From: Acinetobacter sp. ANC 4169
GTDB lineage: Bacteria > Pseudomonadota > Gammaproteobacteria > Pseudomonadales > Moraxellaceae
Reading direction: 5' to 3'
DNA: 35,295 nucleotides
NCBI RefSeq assembly: GCF_002135355.1
Contig: NZ_NEGE01000020.1
Location: 1-35,295 of the forward strand
Part shown: one piece after another, positions 1-8,316 of the stretch
How positions within the stretch are numbered: the stretch's first letter is position 1
Layout: each line of letters begins with the position of its first letter
The notes under the pieces: generated by a model
Told to the model about the DNA's origin: nothing
Databases searched by the model: none
The model's input: the letters and a program-made list of their open reading frames with translations, nothing else
Translations under genes and position numbers: made by a program

Positions 1-46
1 AGTAAAAATCCACACAAGTTGTTCTTCATAATCTCTTAATGATCTT

Positions 47-69
47 CTTGCTGGTTCGTCACCAGCAAG
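47..69 (-). promoter_or_regulatory. leader hairpin of the probable rrn transcript
   Basis: A perfect 9-bp stem (CTTGCTGGT at 47-55 and ACCAGCAAG at 61-69) encloses a 5-base loop, about 15 bases downstream of the P2-like -10 box on the minus strand. No U-tract follows, so it is not a terminator. Further downstream the minus strand reads CTTGTGTGGATTTTTACT at the window edge. This resembles the GTGTGG segment found after boxA in gammaproteobacterial rrn leaders and spacers. That resemblance comes from memory and was not searched. Confidence 0.5.
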
Positions 70-80
70 CTAGGTCGGCT

Positions 81-108
81 ATATTACTCTTTATTTCTAA
101 AGAGTCAA
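81..108 (-). promoter_or_regulatory. rRNA-type promoter (downstream, P2-like)
   Basis: The minus strand shows TTGACT (103-108), a 16-bp spacer and TAATAT (81-86), followed by a GC-containing discriminator. An A/T-rich stretch upstream (about 110-150) could act as an UP element. The spacer and boxes contain an inverted repeat (ACTCTTT and AAAGAGT). Together with the promoter at 221-248 this resembles the tandem P1/P2 arrangement of an rrn operon transcribed to the left. Confidence 0.65.
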
Positions 109-220
109 CCGGTAATTCAAATTATTTTTAAACTTTCTTTCTAAAACCCAACCCAATCAATTTTAACTAAGTTGCTGTTTTATCATAAGTTTTAATCTTC
201 ATCACCGCCGATGGATGTGC

Positions 221-248
221 ATTCTACAGTATTTCAGGGTGCTTGCAA
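221..248 (-). promoter_or_regulatory. rRNA-type promoter (upstream, P1-like)
   Basis: On the minus strand a -35 box TTGCAA (243-248) and a -10 box TAGAAT (221-226) are separated by 16 bp and preceded by a run of A and G. Transcription would run leftwards off the window. The TTGCAA/TAGAAT pair followed by GC is typical of strong stable-RNA promoters. A second promoter lies about 130 bp downstream, the spacing seen for tandem rrn promoters. No protein gene starts between here and position 1, which supports a stable-RNA operon just beyond the left edge. The assignment to rrn is inference. Confidence 0.65.
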
Positions 249-416
249 CCCCTTTTTTAAATGAGTTGAATTGCTTGTTTATTTTATAAACCATACAATT
301 TATAAGTAATTGTTTTATATTATTAAATTATTTTAAGAAAAATGTTCATTATTTTCTTTCGAAATATTAAAAATTATCAAATTATTGATATTTATATATT
401 TTTAATATTTAAAACC
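249..416. other. AT-rich intergenic stretch, no gene seen
   Basis: This stretch lies between the rRNA-type promoters and the terminator of the copper receptor gene and is almost entirely A/T. No ORF of useful length, RNA fold or repeat is recognisable. Part of it may serve as upstream activating sequence for the promoter at 221-248. Confidence 0.4.
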
Positions 417-448
417 GCAAAAAGCAGAGTCTAAACTCTGCTTTTTGC
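417..448 (-). terminator. terminator of the copper receptor gene
   Basis: A perfect 14-bp stem (417-430 with 435-448) and a 4-base CTAA loop lie 16 bp beyond the receptor stop codon. The arm ends in CTTTTTGC on the minus strand. The near symmetry (AAAAA on one side, TTTTT on the other) makes it potentially bidirectional, shielding the receptor from the stable-RNA promoters to its left. Confidence 0.8.
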
Positions 449-464
449 ATTAAATCTAACCGAA

Positions 465-2528
465 TTAGAATTTCATGCTGAGTCTAGCCCAATAATTACG
501 GCCAATATTATTGAATTGCTCATCTGCGGCAAAACCAAAGCCAGCACTGCCTGCCTTGTTTAAATGTTCGCTATAGGTTTTATCAAACACATTGTCTACG
601 CCCACAGACAAATCAACACCCTCACGAATATAGTAAGTACCATTCAAGGATAAGGTTGCAAAACCGCCACTTTCGCCCAAGTCATAACCCACGATGTTGC
701 CCTGATCTAGACTGATACGGTTTTGTGCAGCCACTACTCGCCATAAAGCACCGAGTGTATATTTATCCTGAATATAACGAAGATTGACTCGACCCTCCAA
801 AGGTGCAATTTGTGGCAAGGCTTTATCGTCGGTGATGTTTTTACCCCAGGCATACATCGCGCTGACATCGGCTTGCAGATGATCGGTAAATTGGTAACCC
901 ACTCCTGCTTCCGCACCGGCAATGGTGGCATCGACATTTTTAGCACCTGCAGTTTTGCCATGACTCATCATGCCTGGCATTGCATGAACGTGATAACTCA
1001 TCAATACATAATCATTAATTAAGCCCGTATAAGCAGAAACCCAAGAATTGAGTGCGCCATGCTGATGCTGATATCCCATATCCAGCTGTAAGGTTTTTTC
1101 AGTATCGACGCCATTAAAGGCATTCACCGTACCGGGATTACCATGTGCAGTACTGAACAATTCCCAGTAATCCGGCATGCGCTCGACATAGCCTAAACCA
1201 ATATAAGTTTTGGCATTATGCTCTGAATGCTGATTTTCCAAACGGATAAATGCGCTCGGCAATGTTTTATCCAGCTCTCGATTATAGCCTTTCTCTACAG
1301 ATTCAGAACGTAAATCTTTGACATTGACCTGATCGAGACGAACCCCGCCTACCCATTTATTTTGCTCACTCAGTTGATAACTTAACTCACCAAAAGCGCC
1401 ATAAGAGCGGAATTTCATATCCTTTGTACGCGCTTGATCTTGATATGGCGCCATTAAACTGCCGCTGCGCTTGGAGTGTTGGTTATTTTGACTATCAATA
1501 CCACTAATCAACTGCAATTTATCCCATTGCTGAGTTACAGCCAGACGGGTATTTAAGGTTTCTCGCGCCACGTTGGAGGCCATAGGCATAGTCATCATGC
1601 CGTCCGGTTTAAATTCACGTAAACTAAAGTTGTCCATGACATGATCATTAAAGCTATAGTTCACCTGCGCTTCGATTTTCTTGATCACATCGGTGACATT
1701 TTTCTTTTCCACCCGCAGTCCCAGACTTTCACGGGCAAACTGCGAGCCATCCATCGAACGTCCAGCGTAGACTGCTTCGCCATCCGCCTTGCCGCCAGTC
1801 AGTTCCACCCAGGTGTTTTCATCCGGTGTCCAACCGAGTGCAACATCCGCATTCCAGCGTTTCCAATCGGAAGGAATAGTTTGACCTGCCCCATTTTGAT
1901 AACTGTCTGAAACAGAACGATTAGCATTCAGACGGATATATTTCTGCTCATCCCCTACTGCGGCTTCAACATTATGATCAAGGCGACCATATGAGCCCAT
2001 CAAGACACTGGCTTGACCACGGTAATTTTTATCTTCACTGAACTGTTCAGGACGGCGCTCAAAGATGACTGTGGCAGCTGAACCAGTATTGGCATATTGC
2101 ACCGTTTGCGGTCCTTTAATCACCGAAATACGGTCATAGCTTTCCGGTGAAATATACGAAGTCGGTGAATCCATACGGTTTGGACAGGCACCGAGGTTTT
2201 CCGTACCATCGGTTAATATTTTAATTCGCGAACCGAACATGCCACGGAAAGTCACATCGCCATTGGTGCCGCCATTTTTAATCGAACTGAATCCCATAAT
2301 GCTTTGCAGATAGTCTGCGCCATCACTGGCTGGAATCGGCTGGATAGGCTGTTTGGGATCGGCATGCACAATCAAACCATTGGCATCATTGCCCTGATGC
2401 GCAGTTGCAACAATGGGCGCTAAAGTTTGCACTGTTGCCATTTGCTGCTCAGCAAAGGCTGAAGCTGAATAACAGGCAACACAAATCGCAGCCGTAAGAG
2501 GCTGTAAATAAAATTTAGGCTGAGCCAT
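465..2528 (-). CDS. oprC: TonB-dependent copper receptor (OprC/NosA type)
   Basis: Outer-membrane beta-barrel receptor of 687 residues, predicted to import copper with energy from TonB-ExbBD. A signal peptide (about 1-26, ending ASAFA) is followed by a plug domain (about 45-165) and a long barrel ending in the expected terminal aromatic (SMKF). The plug carries CPNRM (C115, M119) and the barrel carries HVM (H296, M298). These match the CxxxM and HxM copper ligands described for Pseudomonas OprC, at nearly the same spacing (about 180 residues). Met-rich patches (MMTMPM near 311, MPGMMSH further on) also suit copper. The His-rich DUF2946-like gene lies 91 bp upstream on the same strand, so they probably form a metal-handling unit. 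The start at ATG 2528 is preceded by GAGA. A general siderophore receptor is the alternative but is less likely given the Cys/Met/His set. Confidence 0.9.
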   Translation of the reverse strand: MAQPKFYLQPLTAAICVACYSASAFAEQQMATVQTLAPIVATAHQGNDANGLIVHADPKQPIQPIPASDGADYLQSIMGFSSIKNGGTNGDVTFRGMFGSRIKILTDGTENLGACPNRMDSPTSYISPESYDRISVIKGPQTVQYANTGSAATVIFERRPEQFSEDKNYRGQASVLMGSYGRLDHNVEAAVGDEQKYIRLNANRSVSDSYQNGAGQTIPSDWKRWNADVALGWTPDENTWVELTGGKADGEAVYAGRSMDGSQFARESLGLRVEKKNVTDVIKKIEAQVNYSFNDHVMDNFSLREFKPDGMMTMPMASNVARETLNTRLAVTQQWDKLQLISGIDSQNNQHSKRSGSLMAPYQDQARTKDMKFRSYGAFGELSYQLSEQNKWVGGVRLDQVNVKDLRSESVEKGYNRELDKTLPSAFIRLENQHSEHNAKTYIGLGYVERMPDYWELFSTAHGNPGTVNAFNGVDTEKTLQLDMGYQHQHGALNSWVSAYTGLINDYVLMSYHVHAMPGMMSHGKTAGAKNVDATIAGAEAGVGYQFTDHLQADVSAMYAWGKNITDDKALPQIAPLEGRVNLRYIQDKYTLGALWRVVAAQNRISLDQGNIVGYDLGESGGFATLSLNGTYYIREGVDLSVGVDNVFDKTYSEHLNKAGSAGFGFAADEQFNNIGRNYWARLSMKF

Positions 2529-2619
2529 TTTTTATCTCACTAATACATAAATACCGAGCTGCGGTTAAAGCAGCGCAAGGCTGGAGTCATCCAAGACCCA
2601 GACATTTCAAATGGTGGAT

Positions 2620-3054
2620 TTATGCAAATAGTGGCGGGGCTCGCCCTTGAGGAATGAGAAAGAGCCGTTGTAAGACAAACCAGACATGACCAAAGGTCTT
2701 TTGGAATGCCAGTAAACGGACTTGAATACGGTCTAAAACTTCCTTGAGTTCAAGCTCAGGTGGCAACACCAGATTGCCATAGACTGTGCAGTACTGACAT
2801 TGATGATTGGCATCATGATGGTCATGTTCTGCATGCTGTTGATGTTGATGATCTTGATGAAGCTGATGGTGAGCAGAATGAACTGTAGAAGCTTGAGTCG
2901 AAATTTGTGGTGTAGCGCTTTGCAATAATGCACGGGTAATAGTTTCACAGACCGGAGCAATCTGATATTGCTTCGGTAGCAAGGGCTGTAAAAATACAGC
3001 AATCTGTAAAAGCACTGCTGCAATTGACAGCAGCAAACCACCACGTAACAACAC
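2620..3054 (-). CDS. DUF2946-like His-rich membrane-anchored protein
   Basis: Small protein of about 144 residues. A hydrophobic N-terminal segment (about 5-28) is followed by a periplasmic-looking region with a dense His cluster (HQDHQHQQHAEHDHHD) and a CQYC motif, then a hydrophobic stretch near the C-terminus. DUF2946 proteins are small, carry such CxxC and His motifs and commonly lie next to TonB copper receptors, as here. The function is unproven; metal binding or delivery is likely. Two starts are possible. TTG at 3060 sits only 1 base from AGGA (3062-3065), whereas GTG at 3054 sits 7 bases from it, so GTG is preferred. The gene starts just after the def terminator and has its own promoter or relies on readthrough; TATACT lies at the foot of that terminator hairpin. 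Confidence 0.7.
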   Translation of the reverse strand: MLLRGGLLLSIAAVLLQIAVFLQPLLPKQYQIAPVCETITRALLQSATPQISTQASTVHSAHHQLHQDHQHQQHAEHDHHDANHQCQYCTVYGNLVLPPELELKEVLDRIQVRLLAFQKTFGHVWFVLQRLFLIPQGRAPPLFA

Positions 3055-3087
3055 AGGCAAATCCTAAAATTTGTCGGAAGCAAGTAT

Positions 3088-3117
3088 AACAAAGCCCAAT
3101 CTAAATTGGGCTTTGTT
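3088..3117 (-). terminator. terminator of def
   Basis: A perfect 13-bp stem (3088-3100 with 3105-3117, core AAAGCCCAAT) has a CTAA loop and ends in CTTTGTT on the minus strand, 30 bp beyond the def stop. It separates def from the copper genes further along the same strand. Confidence 0.8.
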
Positions 3118-3147
3118 TAAAACAATTTAATCCATAAATTTTAGGAA

Positions 3148-3678
3148 TCAGCGTTTCACTGCCACTTTTTCTTTTTGGCGCTGACGCACCAATTTTTCTA
3201 CTTTTTCACGTGCACGTTGACGTTTTAAAGGCGATAAATAATCGACAAATAATTTGCCATTTAAGTGATCCATTTCATGTTGAATACAAACAGCGAGAAG
3301 TTCGTCTACTTCCATCTCAAAGGATTGACCATCAAGGTTAATTGCCTCGATTTTTACACGTGACGGACGCTCAACTTTATCGTATATTTGAGGCACAGAT
3401 AGACAGCCTTCTTCATAAGGCTGAGTTTCTTCAGTTAATGGAGTAACTTTGGGGTTAATAAATACCATGGGTTGATCTTTATTTTCAGATAAATCCATGA
3501 CAATCAGCTGAATATGATGATCCACCTGTGTGGCAGCCAAACCGATACCTGGGGCTTCATACATGGTTTCAAACATATCGGCTGCGAGCTGACGAATTTC
3601 ATCAGTGACTTCTTCGACTGGTTTAGCAATGGTACGAAGACGGGGATCCGGGAAACTTAAAATAGGTAATAAGGCCAT
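3148..3678 (-). CDS. def: peptide deformylase
   Basis: Removes the formyl group from the N-terminal methionine of nascent proteins, in the cytoplasm at the ribosome exit. All three signature motifs are present: GIGLAATQ (44-51), EGCLSVP with metal ligand C92, and QHEMDH with ligands H134 and H138 and catalytic E135. The length of 176 residues is close to the usual 165-175. The basic C-terminal tail ([16 protein letters not shown]) fits ribosome association of the bacterial enzyme. The gene is divergent from the LysM gene, and dprA and tsaC follow. This def/dprA/tsaC neighbourhood is common in gammaproteobacteria, though fmt, often downstream of def, is absent here. Confidence 0.97.
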   Translation of the reverse strand: MALLPILSFPDPRLRTIAKPVEEVTDEIRQLAADMFETMYEAPGIGLAATQVDHHIQLIVMDLSENKDQPMVFINPKVTPLTEETQPYEEGCLSVPQIYDKVERPSRVKIEAINLDGQSFEMEVDELLAVCIQHEMDHLNGKLFVDYLSPLKRQRAREKVEKLVRQRQKEKVAVKR

Positions 3679-3797
3679 ACGGTGTCCTCACTTATGCCAT
3701 TGATCAAAAAACAAAATGAAGGAATGCTTCATCAAAAAAATGTGTGTAATATCGTTATTATAACGCAACTACATACATAATTTTAGGAATTATGATA

Positions 3798-4952
3798 ATG
3801 AAAAAGGTTTTGAAGGGCATGCCAACTTTTAGTGCCTTGGGGTTTAAAAAACAATTATTGGCACTTGCCGTATGTGTAAGTGTTGGAGCCGGAATGGTGA
3901 GTATTGCTGAAGCAGCACCTGTCCGCAACGTCAATCCACCTGCATTAAAAGCCGGAGCACCGCAAGTTTATGTGGTGAAAAAAGGCGATACTTTATGGGA
4001 TATTTCCAAAAGATTTTTGAAAAATCCGGTGCGTTGGCCTGAAATTTGGGCCAGCAATAAGCATGTGAAAAATCCACACTGGATTTTTCCGGGCGACCGC
4101 CTGCTCATGTGTTCCTATAATGGCAAACCGCTGATTGGTAAAGATGAAGGTGATGGCTGTGAAGGCATTATCCGTCGTTATACTGGTGGCACCAAGTTAC
4201 AACCTCAGGTTCGGGTGGAATCATTAAACAATGCCATTCCTGTGATTCCACTGGAATACATCAAGCAATGGCTAGAACGCAGCACTATTGTGGCACCTGA
4301 GTCAGTTACAGGTACGCCTTATATTGTAGGAACTGCTGACCAACGCGTTCTGGCTGCTCAAGGTCAAACCGTTTATGCACGTGGCAATGGCCTGGAAGTC
4401 GGTCAACGCTATGCCGTTTACCGTGAAGGTGAACCGTATATGTTTACCGATGCAAAAGGCAAAAAATATAATGCTGGTCTTGAATTGACTCAGGTTGCAT
4501 CTGGTGTTGCGGTACGTGGCGAAAATGACATTACTACGCTTGAACTGACAGATACCTATAATGCTGAAGTTCGTCGTGGCGACCGTGTGCTACCTGAATA
4601 TGATCCAATGCTGCCAACCTTGTTCTACCCGACCAATGCTGAAGATGTGGTTGCCGGTGGTCAGGTTGTTCGCGTGATGGGTTCAATTGGTACCGCTGCA
4701 AAACACAGCGTTGTCACCATTGACCGTGGTAGCTTGCAGGGTGTTCAAACCGGACAGGTATTGTCGGTAACCCAAAAAGGTGAAGTGGTTACTGATCCAA
4801 AAACCAAAGAACGCGTTCAGCTCCCTGGACAACGCATTGGTAATGTCATGGTATTCAAAAGCTTTGATAACTTAAGCTATGCTTATGTACTGGATAGCGA
4901 ATTACCGATTAAAGTCGGTGCTGGAATTCAGCCGCCACTGATGGATGAATAA
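3798..4952 (+). CDS. LysM peptidoglycan-binding exported protein
   Basis: Exported protein of 384 residues. An N-terminal signal-like segment (hydrophobic core LLALAVCVSVGAG, probable cleavage after AEAA) precedes one LysM domain (roughly residues 55-105: YVVKKGDTLWDIS to WIFPGDRLLM). The remaining 270 residues have no recognised domain but contain beta-rich stretches. The family sits next to def and dprA in many gammaproteobacteria and is presumed to work at the cell wall; the precise role is unknown. Two in-frame ATGs are close together (3792 and 3798). AGGA at 3785-3788 is only 3 bases from the first and 9 from the second, so 3798 is preferred. A clear terminator follows, so it is probably transcribed alone. 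Confidence 0.85.
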   Translation: MKKVLKGMPTFSALGFKKQLLALAVCVSVGAGMVSIAEAAPVRNVNPPALKAGAPQVYVVKKGDTLWDISKRFLKNPVRWPEIWASNKHVKNPHWIFPGDRLLMCSYNGKPLIGKDEGDGCEGIIRRYTGGTKLQPQVRVESLNNAIPVIPLEYIKQWLERSTIVAPESVTGTPYIVGTADQRVLAAQGQTVYARGNGLEVGQRYAVYREGEPYMFTDAKGKKYNAGLELTQVASGVAVRGENDITTLELTDTYNAEVRRGDRVLPEYDPMLPTLFYPTNAEDVVAGGQVVRVMGSIGTAAKHSVVTIDRGSLQGVQTGQVLSVTQKGEVVTDPKTKERVQLPGQRIGNVMVFKSFDNLSYAYVLDSELPIKVGAGIQPPLMDE

Positions 4953-4964
4953 TTCCTAAATCTA

Positions 4965-4993
4965 AAAATGAGGCTGAAATTCAGCCTCATTTT
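4965..4993 (+). terminator. terminator of the LysM gene
   Basis: A 13-bp stem (4965-4977 with 4981-4993, core ATGAGGCTGA) has a 3-base loop and runs into TTTTATTTTA, 12 bp after the LysM stop codon. It isolates that gene from dprA. Confidence 0.85.
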
Positions 4994-5034
4994 ATTTTAC
5001 CCCATTAAAAGAAGACATATTTAAAGGTCTCGTT

Positions 5035-6180
5035 ATGCTCAACTCATTAAGCTCCTTGCAGCTGGATTACATTCGTCTGTGGTTTCTGGTGCAACACTCG
5101 ATCACCAGCTTTTATAAAATCAAGCAACACTATACCCATCTAGCCGAGGCAACACAGCCTGATCAAATTGAGACGTGGCAAAAGCTTGGCATTCACAAAA
5201 ACCATATTCAGCGCCTGCAAGATTTTCATCTTCCTGAATCACAGCTACAATTCCAGCATTGTATTGCCCTGATTCAAAAACATAGCGATTTTATCCTCAC
5301 ATTCGACCATCCTGACTACCCCACCCAACTGCTGCCTTATTCCAACAAGCCACCGATTCTGTTTGGTCAAGGAGATGCCCAAGCCCTGCTGCAACCACAA
5401 ATTGCCATCGTTGGCAGTCGTAAACCCAGTAACCACGGACGCCAGGTCGCCTATGACTTTGCTTATTATCTTAGTGAAAAAGGCTTTTATATTAATAGTG
5501 GCTTGGCGCAAGGCATTGATGAAGCCGCCCATCAGGGGGCTTTGCAGCACAATCACACCATTGCGGTGATGGGAACCGGACTAGACCAGACCTATCCCAG
5601 TCAACATCAGCAATTACGCCAACAGATCCTTGACCATTCAGGCACCATCATTAGCGAATTTTTACCCGGAACCTCGCCTTTGCAGCAACATTTTCCACGG
5701 CGCAACCGTATTGTCAGTGCCTTAAGCCTCGGCGTCATTGTTGCAGAAGCGGCACTGAAAAGTGGTTCTTTAATCACGGCGAAATGGGCAGCCGAACAGG
5801 GTAAATCTATCTTTGCCATTCCCGGTCATATTTATAGTGAGCACCACCAAGGCTGCCACCAGCTGATCCGTGAAGGTGCCATTTTAGTGGATCATCCTGA
5901 ACAGGTGATTGAAGATCTGGCTCTACCGACTCAATGGCAAACTCAACAGCATAGCGAACAAGCCCAAAAGCCCACGCCTTTGGATGCACAGCCCGCACTG
6001 CCAGCGCATTTAAGCATTCTGTATAACCAGTTGGACTGGATGGGACAACATCTGGATGAGCTGGTTATTCAACAACAGTTAGATATTGCCACACTAACCA
6101 GCCAACTGATGGAACTGGAGCTGCTTGGCTTGTGTACCCAACAGGCAGGGCTGTATCTACGTTGTCGTCCAGGCAAATAA
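5035..6180 (+). CDS. dprA: DNA-processing protein DprA (Smf)
   Basis: Binds incoming single-stranded DNA during natural transformation and loads RecA on it, in the cytoplasm. The 381-residue protein has an N-terminal helical (SAM-like) region, then the Rossmann-like DprA core with GSRKPS (127-132), SGLAQGIDEAAH, VMGTGLDQTYP, FPRRNRI and SGSLITAKWA-EQGKSIFAIPG in the usual order. A C-terminal winged-helix-like tail (about 315-381) follows. AAAGG lies 7 bases before the ATG. The gene lies between the LysM gene and tsaC, the standard context. Acinetobacter species are often naturally competent, so the intact gene is expected to be functional. Confidence 0.96.
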   Translation: MLNSLSSLQLDYIRLWFLVQHSITSFYKIKQHYTHLAEATQPDQIETWQKLGIHKNHIQRLQDFHLPESQLQFQHCIALIQKHSDFILTFDHPDYPTQLLPYSNKPPILFGQGDAQALLQPQIAIVGSRKPSNHGRQVAYDFAYYLSEKGFYINSGLAQGIDEAAHQGALQHNHTIAVMGTGLDQTYPSQHQQLRQQILDHSGTIISEFLPGTSPLQQHFPRRNRIVSALSLGVIVAEAALKSGSLITAKWAAEQGKSIFAIPGHIYSEHHQGCHQLIREGAILVDHPEQVIEDLALPTQWQTQQHSEQAQKPTPLDAQPALPAHLSILYNQLDWMGQHLDELVIQQQLDIATLTSQLMELELLGLCTQQAGLYLRCRPGK

Positions 6181-6224
6181 GGTTCACAATAGCCCTTTAA
6201 CAAATATGAAGGGAAAAAAATCTG

Positions 6225-6794
6225 ATGATTACCACCTCTGTTGCCGAAGCTGCTCAATGTTTAAAACAAGGACATGTTTTAGCATATCCCACAGAGGCAG
6301 TTTGGGGCTTAGGCTGTGATCCTTTTAACGAACAAGCGTTCTTAGAAATTTTACGTTTAAAGCAACGTCCCATTGAAAAAGGGGTTATTTTACTGGCAGC
6401 GCAAATTGCGCAAGTAGAACATCTGTTAGAACCACTCACTGCAGAAATGCGTCAAAAGGTGATTGATTCCTGGAGTCATCGCTCTCCCACTGAACGCGCA
6501 ACCACTTGGTTGTTACCGGCAGGCGATCATATTCCTGCATGGATTAAAGGCAACCATCCCAAAGTGGCGGTACGGGTAACCACACATCCTTTATGCGTCG
6601 CACTATGCAATGCTTTTAACGGTTTTATTGTCTCCACCAGTGCCAACCCTGCCGGGGAGAATCCTGCCCGCTCCTTGCAAGAAGCCAGCCAATATTTTTC
6701 CAGTCAGGTCAATTATTTGAATGGTGATTTGGGTCTAAGCAAAGAACCCAGCCGTATTATTGATGCTGAAACAGGTGAAGTGATCCGCGCTTAA
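6225..6794 (+). CDS. tsaC: threonylcarbamoyl-AMP synthase (YrdC/Sua5 family)
   Basis: Makes L-threonylcarbamoyl-adenylate from threonine, bicarbonate and ATP, the first step of the t6A37 modification of ANN-decoding tRNAs. The 189-residue length is typical of TsaC (single YrdC domain, without the Sua5 extension). Hallmarks are YPTEAVWGLGCDP (21-33), KQRPIEKGVIL and STSANPAGE near residue 140. The gene starts 44 bp after dprA on the same strand and is probably cotranscribed. GAAGGG lies upstream of the ATG at somewhat long spacing. Confidence 0.95.
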   Translation: MITTSVAEAAQCLKQGHVLAYPTEAVWGLGCDPFNEQAFLEILRLKQRPIEKGVILLAAQIAQVEHLLEPLTAEMRQKVIDSWSHRSPTERATTWLLPAGDHIPAWIKGNHPKVAVRVTTHPLCVALCNAFNGFIVSTSANPAGENPARSLQEASQYFSSQVNYLNGDLGLSKEPSRIIDAETGEVIRA

Positions 6795-6843
6795 TGCGGG
6801 TCATTGCCATGTAATAAATAAGGGACTGAGCTGATTTTCAGGC

Positions 6844-6905
6844 AAAAAAAAGCTCAACCATATAGGGACGGTTGAGCATAAAAAGGATGTGTATAAATCA
6901 CATCC
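6844..6905 (-). ncRNA. candidate small RNA 3' end (two hairpins, U-tract)
   Basis: Read on the minus strand, a 7-bp hairpin (GGATGTG with CACATCC, 6885-6905) is followed at once by an 8-bp hairpin (GCTCAACC 6852-6859 with GGTTGAGC 6870-6877). Eight Us follow (6844-6851). Stem-stem-U-tract is the typical 3' end of a bacterial small RNA. The nearest upstream minus-strand gene (EamA) stops 310 bp away, rather far for an ordinary terminator. No convincing promoter was located upstream, so a long 3' UTR of the EamA gene remains possible. The terminator itself is well supported; the RNA gene is inference. Confidence 0.4.
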
Positions 6906-7215
6906 AGAGGGTCTGTAAATCTGATTGCGAAAATTTAAATATTATGAAGAATAACTTAAATATTCACGATATAAGTATTATGTAATAACTCTTTCCTTTA
7001 TACAAATATATTATTTATCTTAAAATACAGTTAAAAACTATGATGTGGTGAGTGTATTTTTATAAAAGTTTAAATTATCTCACTATTTTTTAATTATCTT
7101 TTAGCTAAACAATCATTTTAGATGCTTTTTGAAACCATCATCCAGACTTTATTTCCATAAAAAATGATTATTCAAAACCAGTTCACTTGTCTTTTTTTTA
7201 ACCTATTGTTCACAC
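6906..7215. other. AT-rich intergenic stretch with no protein gene
   Basis: Strongly A/T-rich sequence between the candidate small RNA and the EamA stop codon. No ORF with coding character, tRNA or repeat is visible. It could hold the promoter and body of a minus-strand small RNA ending at 6844. Confidence 0.4.
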
Positions 7216-8163
7216 TTATGCATTCAACTTGGCTGTTTTGATGATGCCCTCTTTTTTCTGGGCCAATAAAATTCCCGATAAAATGACCAGTCCGCCAATA
7301 CTGTGGTAAATCGTCCATGCTTCACCTAACCAGAGCTTGGCAATAATGGCGGTACAGACCGGCATTAAATTCATGAAAATACTGGTACGGTTCGGTCCAA
7401 GCCATTGTACCGCCATCATCCACACTAAGGGCGCGATCAACGAAGGAAAAATACCGGCATACAGCACACTGCCCAGATTCTTTGAATTAATGCCATCCAA
7501 GCCCAGCCATAACACAAAGGGTAAATGGTAAAGCAAAGCAAAAATAATCTGCACATACAGGCTAATCAGCAAGGGAATCTGGAGTTGCCATTTTTTCAGG
7601 AAAACCCCATAAAACGCATAAAAGAAGACCGCCAACACCATCATGACATCGCCCAGATGTCCACCCGATTGCACTAAATGACTAAAATTTCCTTGCGCCA
7701 TGACATAGAGCAAACCGATAAAAGATAAAATGCTGCCCACCACTGCAAAACGGTTGGGAATATCCTTTAGCATCAGCATGGAAACAAAAATGGTAAATAC
7801 CGGAATAAAAGCATTGATAATGCCCATATTGGTGGCGGTGGTATAATGCGCTGCGCTATAACCTAGACCTTGATACAGCACCATTCCAAAAGCACCAAGA
7901 ACGGCCAGCTGTTTCCAGTGTGCCAAAACCAGCTGCCGCTCACGCCAGACTTTGTGCAACATAAACGGGGTTAAGACCACAAAAGCCACCAGCCAGCGGT
8001 AAAAACTGATACTGACGGGTGAAATATAGTCGGCTACATAGCGGGTTACGGTAATGTTCATCGACCAGATTAAGACGGCCAGCAAGGGCAAAGCGATTGC
8101 CCACCAGACTGTTTTATTTTGCTGTGTCATGCCCTTTCCCGCGCCTGAATATCCAGTATTCAT
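7216..8163 (-). CDS. EamA-family (DMT) transporter
   Basis: Inner-membrane permease of the drug/metabolite transporter superfamily, 315 residues with about ten hydrophobic helices arranged as two EamA repeats (roughly 15-150 and 165-300). Recognisable features are NITVTRYVADYISPVSISFYRW in the first repeat (broken here by family variation) and a second-repeat ending with a conserved GE in WLGEAWT. The substrate cannot be told from sequence; relatives export amino acids or metabolites. It is divergent from an AraC-family regulator gene 153 bp away, which may control it. ATG 8163 has a weak ribosome site; a second ATG 33 bp inside (8130) follows GGGAAAGGGC and could be the true start. Confidence 0.85.
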   Translation of the reverse strand: MNTGYSGAGKGMTQQNKTVWWAIALPLLAVLIWSMNITVTRYVADYISPVSISFYRWLVAFVVLTPFMLHKVWRERQLVLAHWKQLAVLGAFGMVLYQGLGYSAAHYTTATNMGIINAFIPVFTIFVSMLMLKDIPNRFAVVGSILSFIGLLYVMAQGNFSHLVQSGGHLGDVMMVLAVFFYAFYGVFLKKWQLQIPLLISLYVQIIFALLYHLPFVLWLGLDGINSKNLGSVLYAGIFPSLIAPLVWMMAVQWLGPNRTSIFMNLMPVCTAIIAKLWLGEAWTIYHSIGGLVILSGILLAQKKEGIIKTAKLNA

Positions 8164-8316
8164 TTTTACCGAAGTCTGAAATAATTAGAATATCGAATTT
8201 CAGACATCAGTATTGAGCTACAGACACTGACTACCAGATTGTGACTATTCAAATGACGTTCCAAGTCTTTCAATGATCACTCTACCAATAAAAAAAATGC
8301 ACACAAGGATATTCAT

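Noticed and set aside
3753..3765. Palindrome CGTTAT-T-ATAACG in the def/LysM divergent region, resembling a Zur half-site pair.
   Set aside because: The arms are two bases closer than in the true Zur box at 25722, and the neighbouring genes are not zinc genes. It is more likely part of a -10 region.
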